From contig NZ_CAAAJC010000013.1 of assembly GCF_900640175.1 (NCBI RefSeq), positions 1-64,000 on the forward strand: a DNA stretch of 64,000 nt, read 5' to 3'. The notes below the pieces were generated by a model. The model was not told the origin of the DNA. It saw only the letters and a list, made by a program, of their open reading frames with translations, and searched no databases. Source of the stretch: Legionella sp. W10-070 (GTDB taxonomy: Bacteria; Pseudomonadota; Gammaproteobacteria; Legionellales; Legionellaceae). A program made the translations under genes and the position numbers. Shown piece by piece: positions 18,061 to 26,007 of the stretch. Position 1 is the first letter of the stretch. Each line of letters opens with the position of its first letter.

Positions 18061-19752
18061 CTACAAAAACCCTTTGCCTGCACTTAATGAGGGCAGGATC
18101 TCGGCAAAGGGCCTTTCAGGAACGGTCAATAAAATTGTATTGTTATTGCCAACAATGGTTAACAGGTTAATCAGGCTGTTGAGTCCATGACAGACGGCGT
18201 CGGTACGTACTGTTTTATTGGCGAAGAAAGAAATAAAGCCGCCGATGGCCTGGGATGGGTTTTTAACGTCATAACTATTAGCCTGTGAATAGCTGTTTTG
18301 TATCAGCCAGCGGGAAGATAACAATATTGGCTTATAATATTGCTGGCAATTGCCCAGACGGCTGTTTTGGCAAAACTCATAAAGGTCACTCATGACTTCA
18401 TTGAGCCAGCCGTTTCCGCTGGCTTTGCGGGTGTCCCGATAGCGGCCGTAAGTGTAGACATCGGATTCATTGGTTATCTGCAAGGATAATATTTTTGCCG
18501 CAACCTGGCGGATAAGGTCAAGATAACGCTTTTCTTTGTTGATTTTGGCGTAATCTATCAGGGAGCGGAGAACCCAACTCGTTGAGATGGTGTTTTTAGG
18601 GCGGTAATCATCGCCGACCAGCAATCCCTGCTTGCTGATTTCCTCTTCAAAGCGCTTGGCAATAAGGGTAGCGCCATGATGGTAGCGTTGATCCTGGGTA
18701 AGCGCATAAAGGCGTGACAATGCTGAAAGAACCTGCCCTGAATAAAGGAAAGACTGCTTCTGATCATATTCCCAAACGTCATCGCGGCATGTGGCTATGG
18801 CGGTAACCTCACCATTTGGTTTTATCATCCCAAGCAGCCAGTCACCTGCTTTTTTGGCTGCATTTAAATAGGTTTCACTATGATAAAAACGATAGAGTTC
18901 AAGGAGAGTAAAAATGGTTTTTGAACTGGTACCGACTACAAGTTGACAGGTTTTTTGCTCGCTATTGGGATCATAGGCATAATAAAAGGCACCGGCATTG
19001 GCTCCGGTCTTTACTTGCATTGATAAGAGAAAGTCAGCAATAGGCTTAAGCTGTTTTTTAACATCCGGATCATGGTTCAGTTGATAAAGTTTCAGCAAGG
19101 TATATAAACTGGATGCGCTATAGATGGTGCGCAATTTCCCTTCCCGCTTGTCTTTCCCTGCATCATAAGATTTGGAAAAGCCATGAATGGAAGGGTGCAT
19201 GGCGCTTAAGAGATAGTGCTGGCTGTCGCTAATTTGCTGTTGAAGCAAGGGAACATCCAGGCGGCGGATGGCGACCCGGTTCCCTGATAATTCAAGCCCC
19301 TTGCCACGGTATTCAATAAAGGCATAATATTGGTTGGGGTAATAATCAAAAGTTACTTTAAAACGAAATTGTTCCAATTCATGGGCACTGATACCGGGTA
19401 AAGCGGTCTGGTTCAAAGCAGCTTCGGTGGCCAATGCGATGCTTTTGCTCAGACGAGTATTATGAGCACTGCCCTGTGCCAATTTATTGCCCTGATAATA
19501 AATGGCTATCTGGACACTCCAGTCTGCATGGGCATAACGGTTCCAACGCGAGTCGAGTCGGGATTCAGGCAGCGAAGAATGCATGATCACATGATTGGCT
19601 ATCGTACGGACATAATCAACGACCATGTCACGAAACAGCTGATTTTCATTGACTGGCAGGGCCGGACTGGTATTTGGCAAGGTGGCGGCTTGCAGTTGAA
19701 AAGATAAGTAGCAAAAAAGCAGGAAAGTTATTTTTACAATTTTATACATCAT
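18061..19752 (-). CDS. Exported alpha/alpha-toroid protein (six-hairpin glycosidase-like)
   Basis: The mature part is built from repeated helical hairpins with aromatic and Gly patterns (YSASSLYTLLKLYQL, GTSSKTIFTLLELY, LYSGQVLSALSRLYALT, NTISTSWVLRSLIDY), as in alpha/alpha-toroid glycoside hydrolases and epimerases. About 170 residues with mixed beta character precede the toroid (from YAHADWSVQIAIYY). The start is set at 19752 or 19749, two consecutive ATGs with AAGGA just upstream, because a typical signal peptide (MMYKIVKITFLLFCYLSFQLQA) begins there; an in-frame TTG at 19800 would add a hydrophilic leader in front of it. It is probably periplasmic or secreted. Catalytic acids cannot be assigned by eye, so the substrate is unknown. 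It ends within 6 bases of the convergent LOG gene. Confidence 0.7.
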   Translation of the reverse strand: MMYKIVKITFLLFCYLSFQLQAATLPNTSPALPVNENQLFRDMVVDYVRTIANHVIMHSSLPESRLDSRWNRYAHADWSVQIAIYYQGNKLAQGSAHNTRLSKSIALATEAALNQTALPGISAHELEQFRFKVTFDYYPNQYYAFIEYRGKGLELSGNRVAIRRLDVPLLQQQISDSQHYLLSAMHPSIHGFSKSYDAGKDKREGKLRTIYSASSLYTLLKLYQLNHDPDVKKQLKPIADFLLSMQVKTGANAGAFYYAYDPNSEQKTCQLVVGTSSKTIFTLLELYRFYHSETYLNAAKKAGDWLLGMIKPNGEVTAIATCRDDVWEYDQKQSFLYSGQVLSALSRLYALTQDQRYHHGATLIAKRFEEEISKQGLLVGDDYRPKNTISTSWVLRSLIDYAKINKEKRYLDLIRQVAAKILSLQITNESDVYTYGRYRDTRKASGNGWLNEVMSDLYEFCQNSRLGNCQQYYKPILLSSRWLIQNSYSQANSYDVKNPSQAIGGFISFFANKTVRTDAVCHGLNSLINLLTIVGNNNTILLTVPERPFAEILPSLSAGKGFL

Positions 19753-19921
19753 TTCCTTAATACTCAGGGTGTAAAATTCTGAGGATTTAATCTCTGACAA
19801 CGTGAGGGTAGTTTATCCTGTTAATCCCTGTGAAGATAGTTTCTGTTAAGTCTGATTTAAATTGCATGAAAAGGTTGTTTTGCTCCTCTCCTGGTTTCTG
19901 TAGCTGTATGTCGAAAATTTG

Positions 19922-19930
19922 TGATATACT
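19922..19930 (+). promoter_or_regulatory. Extended -10 promoter of the acpXL operon
   Basis: TGATATACT forms a TGn extended -10 element with TATACT at 19925-19930; no good -35 hexamer lies 17 bases upstream. The start codon of the ACP gene is 40 bases further on, with AAGGA about 6 bases before it. Confidence 0.45.
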
Positions 19931-19970
19931 CCCCGATTTTGAGAAACCCGGTGAGCTCTAAGGAAAAAAC

Positions 19971-20384
19971 ATGAATATAGATAGCGTATACCCTAAGGTC
20001 AGGGAGATTATCGCTGATGTCTTGGTTATTGATGAAGAAGAAATTGCTTTAAACAGTCGTTTAATCGCTGACTTGGGTGCTGAGTCAATTGATTTTCTTG
20101 ATTTGGTTTTCCAGCTTGAGAAAGAATTCAGCATTAAAATTCCTCGCGGCCAATTAGAAAAAAATGCCCGCGGCGACCTGGCGGAAGATGAGTTTGAAAA
20201 AGGCGGGGTAATCACGGCCAAGGGGATGCAGGCGCTTAAAAATTATTTAAGCGAAGTGCCGGCAGAAAATTTCAAGGCTAATATGAAAGTCAATGAAATC
20301 CCTATGCTGTTCACCGTCGAAACGTTCTGTAAGCTGATCATTGCGGCAGTTAACGAACAGAAAGCTTGTGAAACGCTGGCCTGA
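19971..20384 (+). CDS. acpXL: Specialised acyl carrier protein for very-long-chain acyl groups
   Basis: This 137-residue carrier protein has the phosphopantetheine attachment serine in LGAESIDFLDL (Ser39). It is longer than the usual about 78-residue housekeeping ACP; the SIDFLDLVFQLEKEFSIKIP stretch and the extended C-terminal half recall rhizobial AcpXL. Its role would be to hold growing or finished very-long-chain (hydroxy)acyl chains for transfer to lipid A. It is the first gene of a tightly packed five-gene operon; its TGA overlaps the ATG of the dehydratase gene (TGATG). The AcpXL name is inferred from residue pattern, size and gene order together. Confidence 0.8.
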   Translation: MNIDSVYPKVREIIADVLVIDEEEIALNSRLIADLGAESIDFLDLVFQLEKEFSIKIPRGQLEKNARGDLAEDEFEKGGVITAKGMQALKNYLSEVPAENFKANMKVNEIPMLFTVETFCKLIIAAVNEQKACETLA

Positions 20385-21280
20385 TGCGGTTTTTATTTGT
20401 TGATAGAATTTTGCAGTCTTCTCCCGGGGAGTATATCCGGGGGATAAAGCATATTACTCTGGATGATTATTACCTTTGTCCTGATGAGGAAGGTAAGTTG
20501 TGTTTTATCCCTTCCCTGATAGGTGAAACGCTGGGGCAGCTGGCAGCCTGGAATGTAATGGCATTTAACCAGTTCCGTTCGCGCCCTGTGGCCGGGGTGG
20601 TTGCCAGTGCCAGGCTCCATCGCCCTGCTTATGCAGGGGAGACATTGGAGCTTGAATCATTCATTGACCAGCTTGATGAGGCTGCTGTGCAATACCATAG
20701 TGTGGCTCGAGTCGGTGCAGAAGTTATATTTACTGTCGAGGGTGCATTGGGTCCATTATTGCCTATGGCTGATTTCATTGATCAGCAAACGGTGGAAAGG
20801 CAGTATGCTGAAGTCAATCGGCCTGGAGAGTGGCCTTGCCAATATGGGGTTAATTCAGCGGTTAGCTTAATTTCACAGCCGGAGCCGCTTACTGGCAGAT
20901 GCCCGCTTCTTTCCTTTGATCGAATCCTGACCAGTGAACCGGGAATTGGCTTGACTGCCGAGAAACGGATTTCACGCGCAGCCCCTTATTTTCCCGACCA
21001 TTTCCCTAGAAAGCCCGTTTTGCCGATGACGGTGCTGCTTGAGTGCAAGCTTAATTTAGCCCGTGAATTTATAGCACGCGCCTCTTTTGATACCGAGTAT
21101 CAACTGAGTGAGTTACGCAAGATTAAAATGAATGAATTTATCTATCCTGGTGATACAGTAATATCCAAGGTCAAACTAAAAGAGCAAAATACACAGCAGC
21201 TGGTATTAAGTTATCGCAGTGAAGTGGATGGTAAGCGGGTCTGTGTATTAGACGTGGTAATGACTGCGAAAGGTGGTTAA
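20384..21280 (+). CDS. fabZXL: Double-hotdog 3-hydroxyacyl-ACP dehydratase (FabZ-like)
   Basis: The 298-residue protein consists of two hotdog halves, beginning MRFLFVDRIL and, at about residue 179, LLSFDRILTS. Only the second half carries the FabZ/FabA-type active-site stretch PYFPDHFPRKPVLPMTVLLE, with His206; the first half has lost it. Single-hotdog FabZ is about 150 residues, so this is a duplicated, asymmetric form as also seen in FabA/FabZ-like enzymes of secondary lipid pathways. It would dehydrate 3-hydroxyacyl-ACP during elongation on the dedicated ACP. Its start codon overlaps the ACP stop, and its stop lies just before the first ketosynthase. Confidence 0.8.
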   Translation: MRFLFVDRILQSSPGEYIRGIKHITLDDYYLCPDEEGKLCFIPSLIGETLGQLAAWNVMAFNQFRSRPVAGVVASARLHRPAYAGETLELESFIDQLDEAAVQYHSVARVGAEVIFTVEGALGPLLPMADFIDQQTVERQYAEVNRPGEWPCQYGVNSAVSLISQPEPLTGRCPLLSFDRILTSEPGIGLTAEKRISRAAPYFPDHFPRKPVLPMTVLLECKLNLAREFIARASFDTEYQLSELRKIKMNEFIYPGDTVISKVKLKEQNTQQLVLSYRSEVDGKRVCVLDVVMTAKGG

Positions 21281-21281
21281 T

Positions 21282-22580
21282 ATGAAAAATAGACGGGTGG
21301 CGATTACGGGGTTGGGCGTGGTATCGCCATTGGGTAATGATGCCCAATCAACCTGGCATAACCTGATAGCCGGACAATCGGGAATCGCTGAAATAAGCCA
21401 TTTTGATGCCAGCGGTTTCCCTACCCATATCGCTGCCGAAGTACACAATTTTACCCTGAATCCTGCGGTTAAAGGGAAGCATAACCGCTTCCTGATGCCA
21501 TTTACAGCGTATGCCCTGGATGCGGCCTATCAGGCCTTTGAGGATGCGGGGATTAAGCCTGGCAAGCAGACAGCAAACCGTTGGGGCGTTGTGACTGGCA
21601 GTGGCATGATGACCGCTGAATTTGATTATCTCCAGCGCTTTCAACAAACCTGTGCCACAGATGGTTGCATTGATTGGGAAAAGTTACAGCAAAACGCACA
21701 GGATTTTTATCGTTTGGTTGATTTTGGCAAGACGACTTCCAATTCTGGCTTGTCATTGCTGATTCAGCAATTTGGCATTGAAGGCTATGCTTCTTCTGTC
21801 CATACGGCCTGCGCCTCCGGAGGGCAGGCTTTGGGTTTGGCAATGCAGGTTATTCGCCGCGGCGAGGCGGACTTTATGCTGGCGGGCGGTTTTGATTCAA
21901 TGATTAGCCCTCTGGGATTATCCAGTTTTTGCTTGCTGGGTGCCTTATCAACCTATAATGAAACACCAGCAACGGCAAGCAGACCCTTCGATGGTACCCG
22001 CAATGGTTTTGTATTGGGGGAAGGGGCGGCATTTTTAATTCTTGAGGAGTGGGACAAGGCAAAGGCGCGGGGGGCAAAAATTTATGCCGAGCTTGCCGGT
22101 GAAGGTAACTCCTTAAGTTCCTACCGTATTACCGATTCGCATCCTAATGGAGATGGTGCGATTCAGGCCATTGAACGCGCATTAAAGGATGCTGGCGTAA
22201 GTGCTGCCGAAGTAGATTACGTTAATGCCCATGGCACATCGACTAAAATGAATGACTTGAGTGAGACCAATGCGATTAAGGCGGTATTTAAAGAGCAAGT
22301 CGGGCAATTGCCTGTAAGCTCTACTAAAAGCCAGACTGGCCACTTGATTGCTGCTGCTGGCGCCCTGGAAGCAGTGTTATCCGTTCTTGCAATTCAACAG
22401 GCACAAATCCCCAAAACCGCTAATTTGACAACACCAGATCCCGATTGTGATTTGGATTATGTGGTGGATGGTCCACGAGAGAAAGCATTAGGCGTGGTGC
22501 TGTCAAATTCGTTTGGTTTTGGCGGATCGAATAGTTGTTTGCTGTTCAAACATCCTGAGTTTGAAGGAGTTGTCAAATGA
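21282..22580 (+). CDS. fabF: 3-oxoacyl-ACP synthase II-type ketosynthase
   Basis: This FabF-like condensing enzyme of about 432 residues retains the whole Cys-His-His triad: Cys177 in HTACASGGQ, His in NAHGTSTKMND and His in KSQTGHLIAAAG, plus the C-terminal NSFGFGGSN loop. It would extend the acyl chain by decarboxylative condensation with malonyl-ACP. I chose the ATG at 21282, preceded by AAAGGTGG, rather than the GTG at 21273, which overlaps the dehydratase. The next gene encodes a second, divergent ketosynthase whose start overlaps this stop (ATGA), so a heterodimer is plausible. It corresponds to one of the two fabF genes of rhizobial VLCFA clusters. Confidence 0.85.
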   Translation: MKNRRVAITGLGVVSPLGNDAQSTWHNLIAGQSGIAEISHFDASGFPTHIAAEVHNFTLNPAVKGKHNRFLMPFTAYALDAAYQAFEDAGIKPGKQTANRWGVVTGSGMMTAEFDYLQRFQQTCATDGCIDWEKLQQNAQDFYRLVDFGKTTSNSGLSLLIQQFGIEGYASSVHTACASGGQALGLAMQVIRRGEADFMLAGGFDSMISPLGLSSFCLLGALSTYNETPATASRPFDGTRNGFVLGEGAAFLILEEWDKAKARGAKIYAELAGEGNSLSSYRITDSHPNGDGAIQAIERALKDAGVSAAEVDYVNAHGTSTKMNDLSETNAIKAVFKEQVGQLPVSSTKSQTGHLIAAAGALEAVLSVLAIQQAQIPKTANLTTPDPDCDLDYVVDGPREKALGVVLSNSFGFGGSNSCLLFKHPEFEGVVK

Positions 22581-23842
22581 GCAACCGTGTTTTTATCACA
22601 GGTCTAAGCGCCCTGAGTGCCTGTGGCAATAGTGCTGACAGTACCTGGGAAGCTGTCATGTCGGGACGTAGCGGCATTGAAGCCATCAAACAATGGGATT
22701 TATCCTCCTGGAGCCATCGGTTGGGGGGGGAGCTTAAGAATTTTCAGCCGGCTAAAATGCTGCCTGATCGAAAATTAATGAAAGTGATTTCCCGGCAGGA
22801 TGCAATGGGGATTAATGCGGCCATGCAGGCTGTCAATCACAGCCAACTCCTCAACTACAGGGACACACTCGATTCAGCGGATCCCTTTAATGACGAAACG
22901 GCTGTTTATGTAGGTTCGCCGGGTAATAAATATTTTCAACAGGATGATTTCCTGCCGTTGCTCGCCAAGACCGCCGATATGCAGCAGTTTGCCAGCCAGT
23001 TGTTTACTGAGGTCCACCCGATGTGGCTGCTTCGCATCCTGCCTAATAATGTTTTGGCTTATACCGGAATTACTTACGGGTTTAAAGGGCCAAATCACAA
23101 TATTACCAATCATGCTGTCAGTGGAACACAAGCCATAATAGAAGCGTATCAGGCAATCAAACAGGGGCAGGTGCAGCGTGCTGTTGTCGTGGCTTATGAT
23201 GTGATTGAGCCCCAGGCTCTTTTTTACTATGAGAAATTAGGTGTTTTAAGTTCACAGCACCTTAAGCCATTCGATAAGGCCCATGACGGTACTCTCCTCG
23301 CCGAGGGAGCGGCTGCTTTGATTTTAGAATCTGAAGCCAGTGCCAAGGAACGTTCGGCAACCTGCTATGGTGAAATTGCTGGCGGCCTTTGCGCTACGGA
23401 AGCAGCCGGATTGTTTTCAATAGAAGCTGAAGGAGAACACTTGGCTGCATTGATTCAGCGCACATTAGAGGCTCAGCAAATTAATCCTTCGGAGATTGAT
23501 TTGCTGGTGGCTCATGGCAATGGGAACAGTAAATCCGATGATAGTGAAGCACAGGCAATCAGTCAGGTTTTCGGTTCAAAAAGCGTTCCTGTGACAGCTT
23601 TTAAATGGGCCATGGGGCATACACTTTGCGCCTCGGGCATTTTAGATGCGGTGTTGACTGCTTATGCGTTGAAAGAGAAGTGCGCTCCTGCCATCACTAA
23701 TTTTGATAGTGCAGCGCCAGCCTGTGAGCCATTAAATCTCAGTGCCCAGCACCGTCATTTAGAACAGGCAACTACGGCACTAATGATTAACCGCGGATTT
23801 GCCAGCATGAATGCCTGTTTGGTGATTAAAGCCAGTGAATAA
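22577..23842 (+). CDS. Ketosynthase homologue lacking the catalytic Cys (chain-length-factor-like)
   Basis: This 421-residue thiolase-fold protein aligns with FabF throughout, but the nucleophile motif reads NHAVSGTQ, with Ala180 (codon GCT at 23114) where TACASG has Cys. The two His motifs are still present in modified form (VAHGNGNSKSD and KWAMGHTLCASG). Ketosynthases with Cys replaced act as chain length factors or decarboxylases in type II polyketide and aryl-polyene systems, paired with an intact partner. The preceding gene overlaps its start and encodes exactly such a partner. A role in setting the very long chain length is inferred, not shown. The frame is intact, so this is not a simple pseudogene. 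Confidence 0.85.
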   Translation: MSNRVFITGLSALSACGNSADSTWEAVMSGRSGIEAIKQWDLSSWSHRLGGELKNFQPAKMLPDRKLMKVISRQDAMGINAAMQAVNHSQLLNYRDTLDSADPFNDETAVYVGSPGNKYFQQDDFLPLLAKTADMQQFASQLFTEVHPMWLLRILPNNVLAYTGITYGFKGPNHNITNHAVSGTQAIIEAYQAIKQGQVQRAVVVAYDVIEPQALFYYEKLGVLSSQHLKPFDKAHDGTLLAEGAAALILESEASAKERSATCYGEIAGGLCATEAAGLFSIEAEGEHLAALIQRTLEAQQINPSEIDLLVAHGNGNSKSDDSEAQAISQVFGSKSVPVTAFKWAMGHTLCASGILDAVLTAYALKEKCAPAITNFDSAAPACEPLNLSAQHRHLEQATTALMINRGFASMNACLVIKASE

Positions 23843-24692
23843 GCTACATACCCAGATAGACAATTTGCGCATTTCTCTTGCTGGACGGTTCCTTTATCGT
23901 TTTGTTCCTTACCGCCGTCGCGTCATTAAAGCCAATATCAGCCAGGTTTTCGGCGAGCAATTAAATTCAGGGCAACAGAAACGCCTTGCCCAGGCTTTTT
24001 ATTCTCATTTGGCCACCTCGATTAAAGAAATTATCCAATTGCGCTTTATGGCTGAGGGAAAGCTTCGCCAGCGAGTGGAAATCCGCGGGCATGAGCGCCT
24101 ATTGGAAATTGCCGCCCAACAGCGAGGGGTATTGGTTTTAACTGGCCATTTTGGTAATTGGGAATTTGCTCCAATTGGCGGTATTCTAAACTTTAAAGAA
24201 TTTCAGGGACAGTTTCATTTTATTCGCCGCACCTTAGGGAATAAAATCATTGAGCGTCTTTTATTTCGCCGTTATTATCAGGCCGGACTCAATGTTATCC
24301 CTAAGAAGAACTCCCTGGAGCAAGTATGTAATGCTCTCGATCAGAATCATGCGGTGGTTTTTGTATTAGACCAGCATGCTTCGTTGGTGAATCGCGATGG
24401 CGTTGCGGTTGAGTTTTTTGGTAAGAAAGCGGGAACATACCGCAGCCTTGCCAGTTTTTCGCGCCATACCGGCGTTCCGGTGGTGCCTGCGGCCGGATAT
24501 CGTTTGCCTGACGGGCGGCATGTCCTTGAATTTCATGAGCCAATCTACTGGCAAGATTACGGTAATACCCAAGAGTCTATTTATCGCAATACCCTGGCAT
24601 ACAACCAGGCTCTGGAAAAAATCATCCTGGCTCATCCGGAGCAATGGCATTGGCTGCACAAGCGGTGGAAATTGAATGTTCACAGAGCCTAG
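23835..24692 (+). CDS. lpxXL: Lipid A acyltransferase (LpxL/HtrB superfamily)
   Basis: A 285-residue member of the lysophospholipid/LPS acyltransferase family with the catalytic HX4E box as HFGNWE (His105-Glu110), FVLDQHA and the later VPVVPAAGYR segment. Members transfer an acyl group from acyl-ACP to lipid A at the inner membrane. Being the last gene of the ACP-dehydratase-ketosynthase operon, it probably transfers the very long chain made by its neighbours, like rhizobial LpxXL. It starts with GTG at 23835, overlapping the previous gene by 8 bases. Its stop TAG is part of the CTAG that borders a MITE-like element. Confidence 0.85.
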   Translation: MNKLHTQIDNLRISLAGRFLYRFVPYRRRVIKANISQVFGEQLNSGQQKRLAQAFYSHLATSIKEIIQLRFMAEGKLRQRVEIRGHERLLEIAAQQRGVLVLTGHFGNWEFAPIGGILNFKEFQGQFHFIRRTLGNKIIERLLFRRYYQAGLNVIPKKNSLEQVCNALDQNHAVVFVLDQHASLVNRDGVAVEFFGKKAGTYRSLASFSRHTGVPVVPAAGYRLPDGRHVLEFHEPIYWQDYGNTQESIYRNTLAYNQALEKIILAHPEQWHWLHKRWKLNVHRA

Positions 24693-24862
24693 TACAACGT
24701 TTCATTGAATCTGTCTTACACTGTCATTCCTGCGCAGGCGGGAGTCCATTTTTAAGGCGCTCCGTGCTATATCCTGCATGGATCCCCGCCTTCGCGGGGA
24801 TGACAAGAAACAGAACAATTTGCACAAGACAACCTGTCAAAACTAAATGAAAACGGTACTAG
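24689..24862 (-). repeat. MITE-like palindromic element, family A copy 1
   Basis: A 174-base element bounded by CTAG at both ends. From about 24724 onwards it is nearly identical to the reverse complement of 60178-60353, including the right terminal repeat (ACAACCTGTCAAAACTAAAT...ACGGTACTAG). The left end has diverged. Inside are GC-rich hairpin arms (CAGGCGGGAG and CCCCGCCTTCGCGGGGATGAC). The left CTAG contains the stop of the lipid A acyltransferase gene, and the right CTAG contains the stop of the convergent solute-binding protein gene. Confidence 0.8.
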
Positions 24863-25608
24863 TTTTTACCCTGCTGTTGGCGGGTGAAAAATGCAAAATG
24901 GTAATTATACAGGCCAACATAAGTGCCATCCGATTGAAATTGAAGCAAGACATGATTAACTTGATCCATTAGTGCCTTATTTCCCGGCAAGCTTACAATA
25001 CCCAGTCCGTCCCCCACCTCAAAATGCTCTTTCAGCAGCTTCACCTGCTCAGGATATTCATGTTCTACGTATAAGGCAGAGAAGTAGTTAATGAAAGCGG
25101 CATCTATTTTGCCATCATGGAGGTCAGCCACTAAATCTGCCTGTATGGGGTAAGGAACGACGGTGAACTGCCCGATAAAATTCTGCGAAAGATAATCAAT
25201 ATATCCTCTGCCAATTAAGGCACCGACTCGTTTTCCTTGCAGGTCAATGACTTTAGCGGCAGGATTTTTTTTCGGCAAAATAAACGAGCCCTGACAAACA
25301 AGATAAGGCAGGCTAAAGAGAAAGGCTTGCTGTTTATCCGGAATGACGATGCCGCCAATGGCAAAATCAATTTTCTTTTCCTCAAGAGCAGAGAACAGGC
25401 TGGTATATTTCATGGGGAGGTATTCACACTGCCATTGTAAACGGATGCAAATCGCATTCATTAAATCAATGTCAAATCCCTCTGCCATATAGGTTTTATC
25501 AGCCGATACAAATGGTGGGGCGAATAAAGGGACACCAATTCTGATTTTTGTATTGGCAAAAGTGTAAAAACAGCAAAAGGTTAATAGGATAAGGCATATT
25601 TTTTTCAT
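24859..25608 (-). CDS. Periplasmic amino-acid-type solute-binding protein
   Basis: This 249-residue protein has a signal peptide (MKKICLILLTFCCFYTFA) and the SBP_bac_3 pattern: RIGVPLFAPPF, GFDIDLMNAIC, FSALEEKKIDFAIGG, the switch-like GKRVGALIGRGY, and DLVADLHDGKIDAAFIN. Such proteins deliver polar amino acids, often arginine or glutamine, to an ABC permease. No permease or ATPase gene lies next to it, so it is an orphan or serves a transporter encoded elsewhere. The stop codon lies in the border of the family A element. Confidence 0.85.
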   Translation of the reverse strand: MKKICLILLTFCCFYTFANTKIRIGVPLFAPPFVSADKTYMAEGFDIDLMNAICIRLQWQCEYLPMKYTSLFSALEEKKIDFAIGGIVIPDKQQAFLFSLPYLVCQGSFILPKKNPAAKVIDLQGKRVGALIGRGYIDYLSQNFIGQFTVVPYPIQADLVADLHDGKIDAAFINYFSALYVEHEYPEQVKLLKEHFEVGDGLGIVSLPGNKALMDQVNHVLLQFQSDGTYVGLYNYHFAFFTRQQQGKN

Positions 25609-26007
25609 TTTTTAGCTTATCTTGCTGATTTTATCTAATTATAGAACGTTTTTTGCGGATAAATGCAAGCAGGATGAGTGGTTGAAATTTGGTCGTAGAT
25701 TGAGGATTATGGCTCAACATAAGTAACAATTTTTTACAATTAGGTAATATTTAATGATTTTAATCCTCACCTGGAGTCATTATAATGAAAAATTATTCAT
25801 GGGTAAAAGCAGGGCAAGCCCATACCGTTTGAGTGGAGTAGAAACTGAGACGGGAATAGTTTGACTGTACTTTTGTCATTCCCCGGCAGGCGGGAATCTA
25901 TTTTTTACAAAATGAGGGAAACCAACTTGAGAAATGGATTCCCGCCGGCGCGGGAATGACTATTACTTAAATGTTCAGAGGATAATTTTGCCTGGGGTAG
26001 AAAGAAT
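25609..26007. other. Intergenic region with short ORF and palindrome
   Basis: About 400 bases. An ATG at 25785, preceded by GGAG, opens a 15-codon frame (MKNYSWVKAGQAHTV) ending at 25832, perhaps the truncated start of a lost gene. The palindromic repeat at 25875-25960 follows, and then the leader of the 26008 gene. No strong promoter hexamers were identified. Confidence 0.4.
25875..25960. repeat. Short GC-rich palindromic repeat (family A core type)
   Basis: Arms GTCATTCCCCGGCAGGCGGG (from 25875) and CCCGCCGGCGCGGGAATGAC (ending 25960) are inverted copies of each other with a spacer of about 45 bases. The same hairpin type occurs inside the elements at 24689, 49376 and 60178. It probably forms a strong hairpin and could act as a transcription terminator or mRNA stabiliser. 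Confidence 0.7.

Noticed and set aside
22577-23842. Ketosynthase lacking Cys considered as a pseudogene
   Set aside because: The frame is complete, both His motifs and the overall fold signature are retained, and it is tightly embedded in the operon.
25875-25960. GC-rich repeats considered as a CRISPR array
   Set aside because: The repeats are inverted, not direct and regularly spaced, there are no spacers of uniform length, and no cas genes are present.
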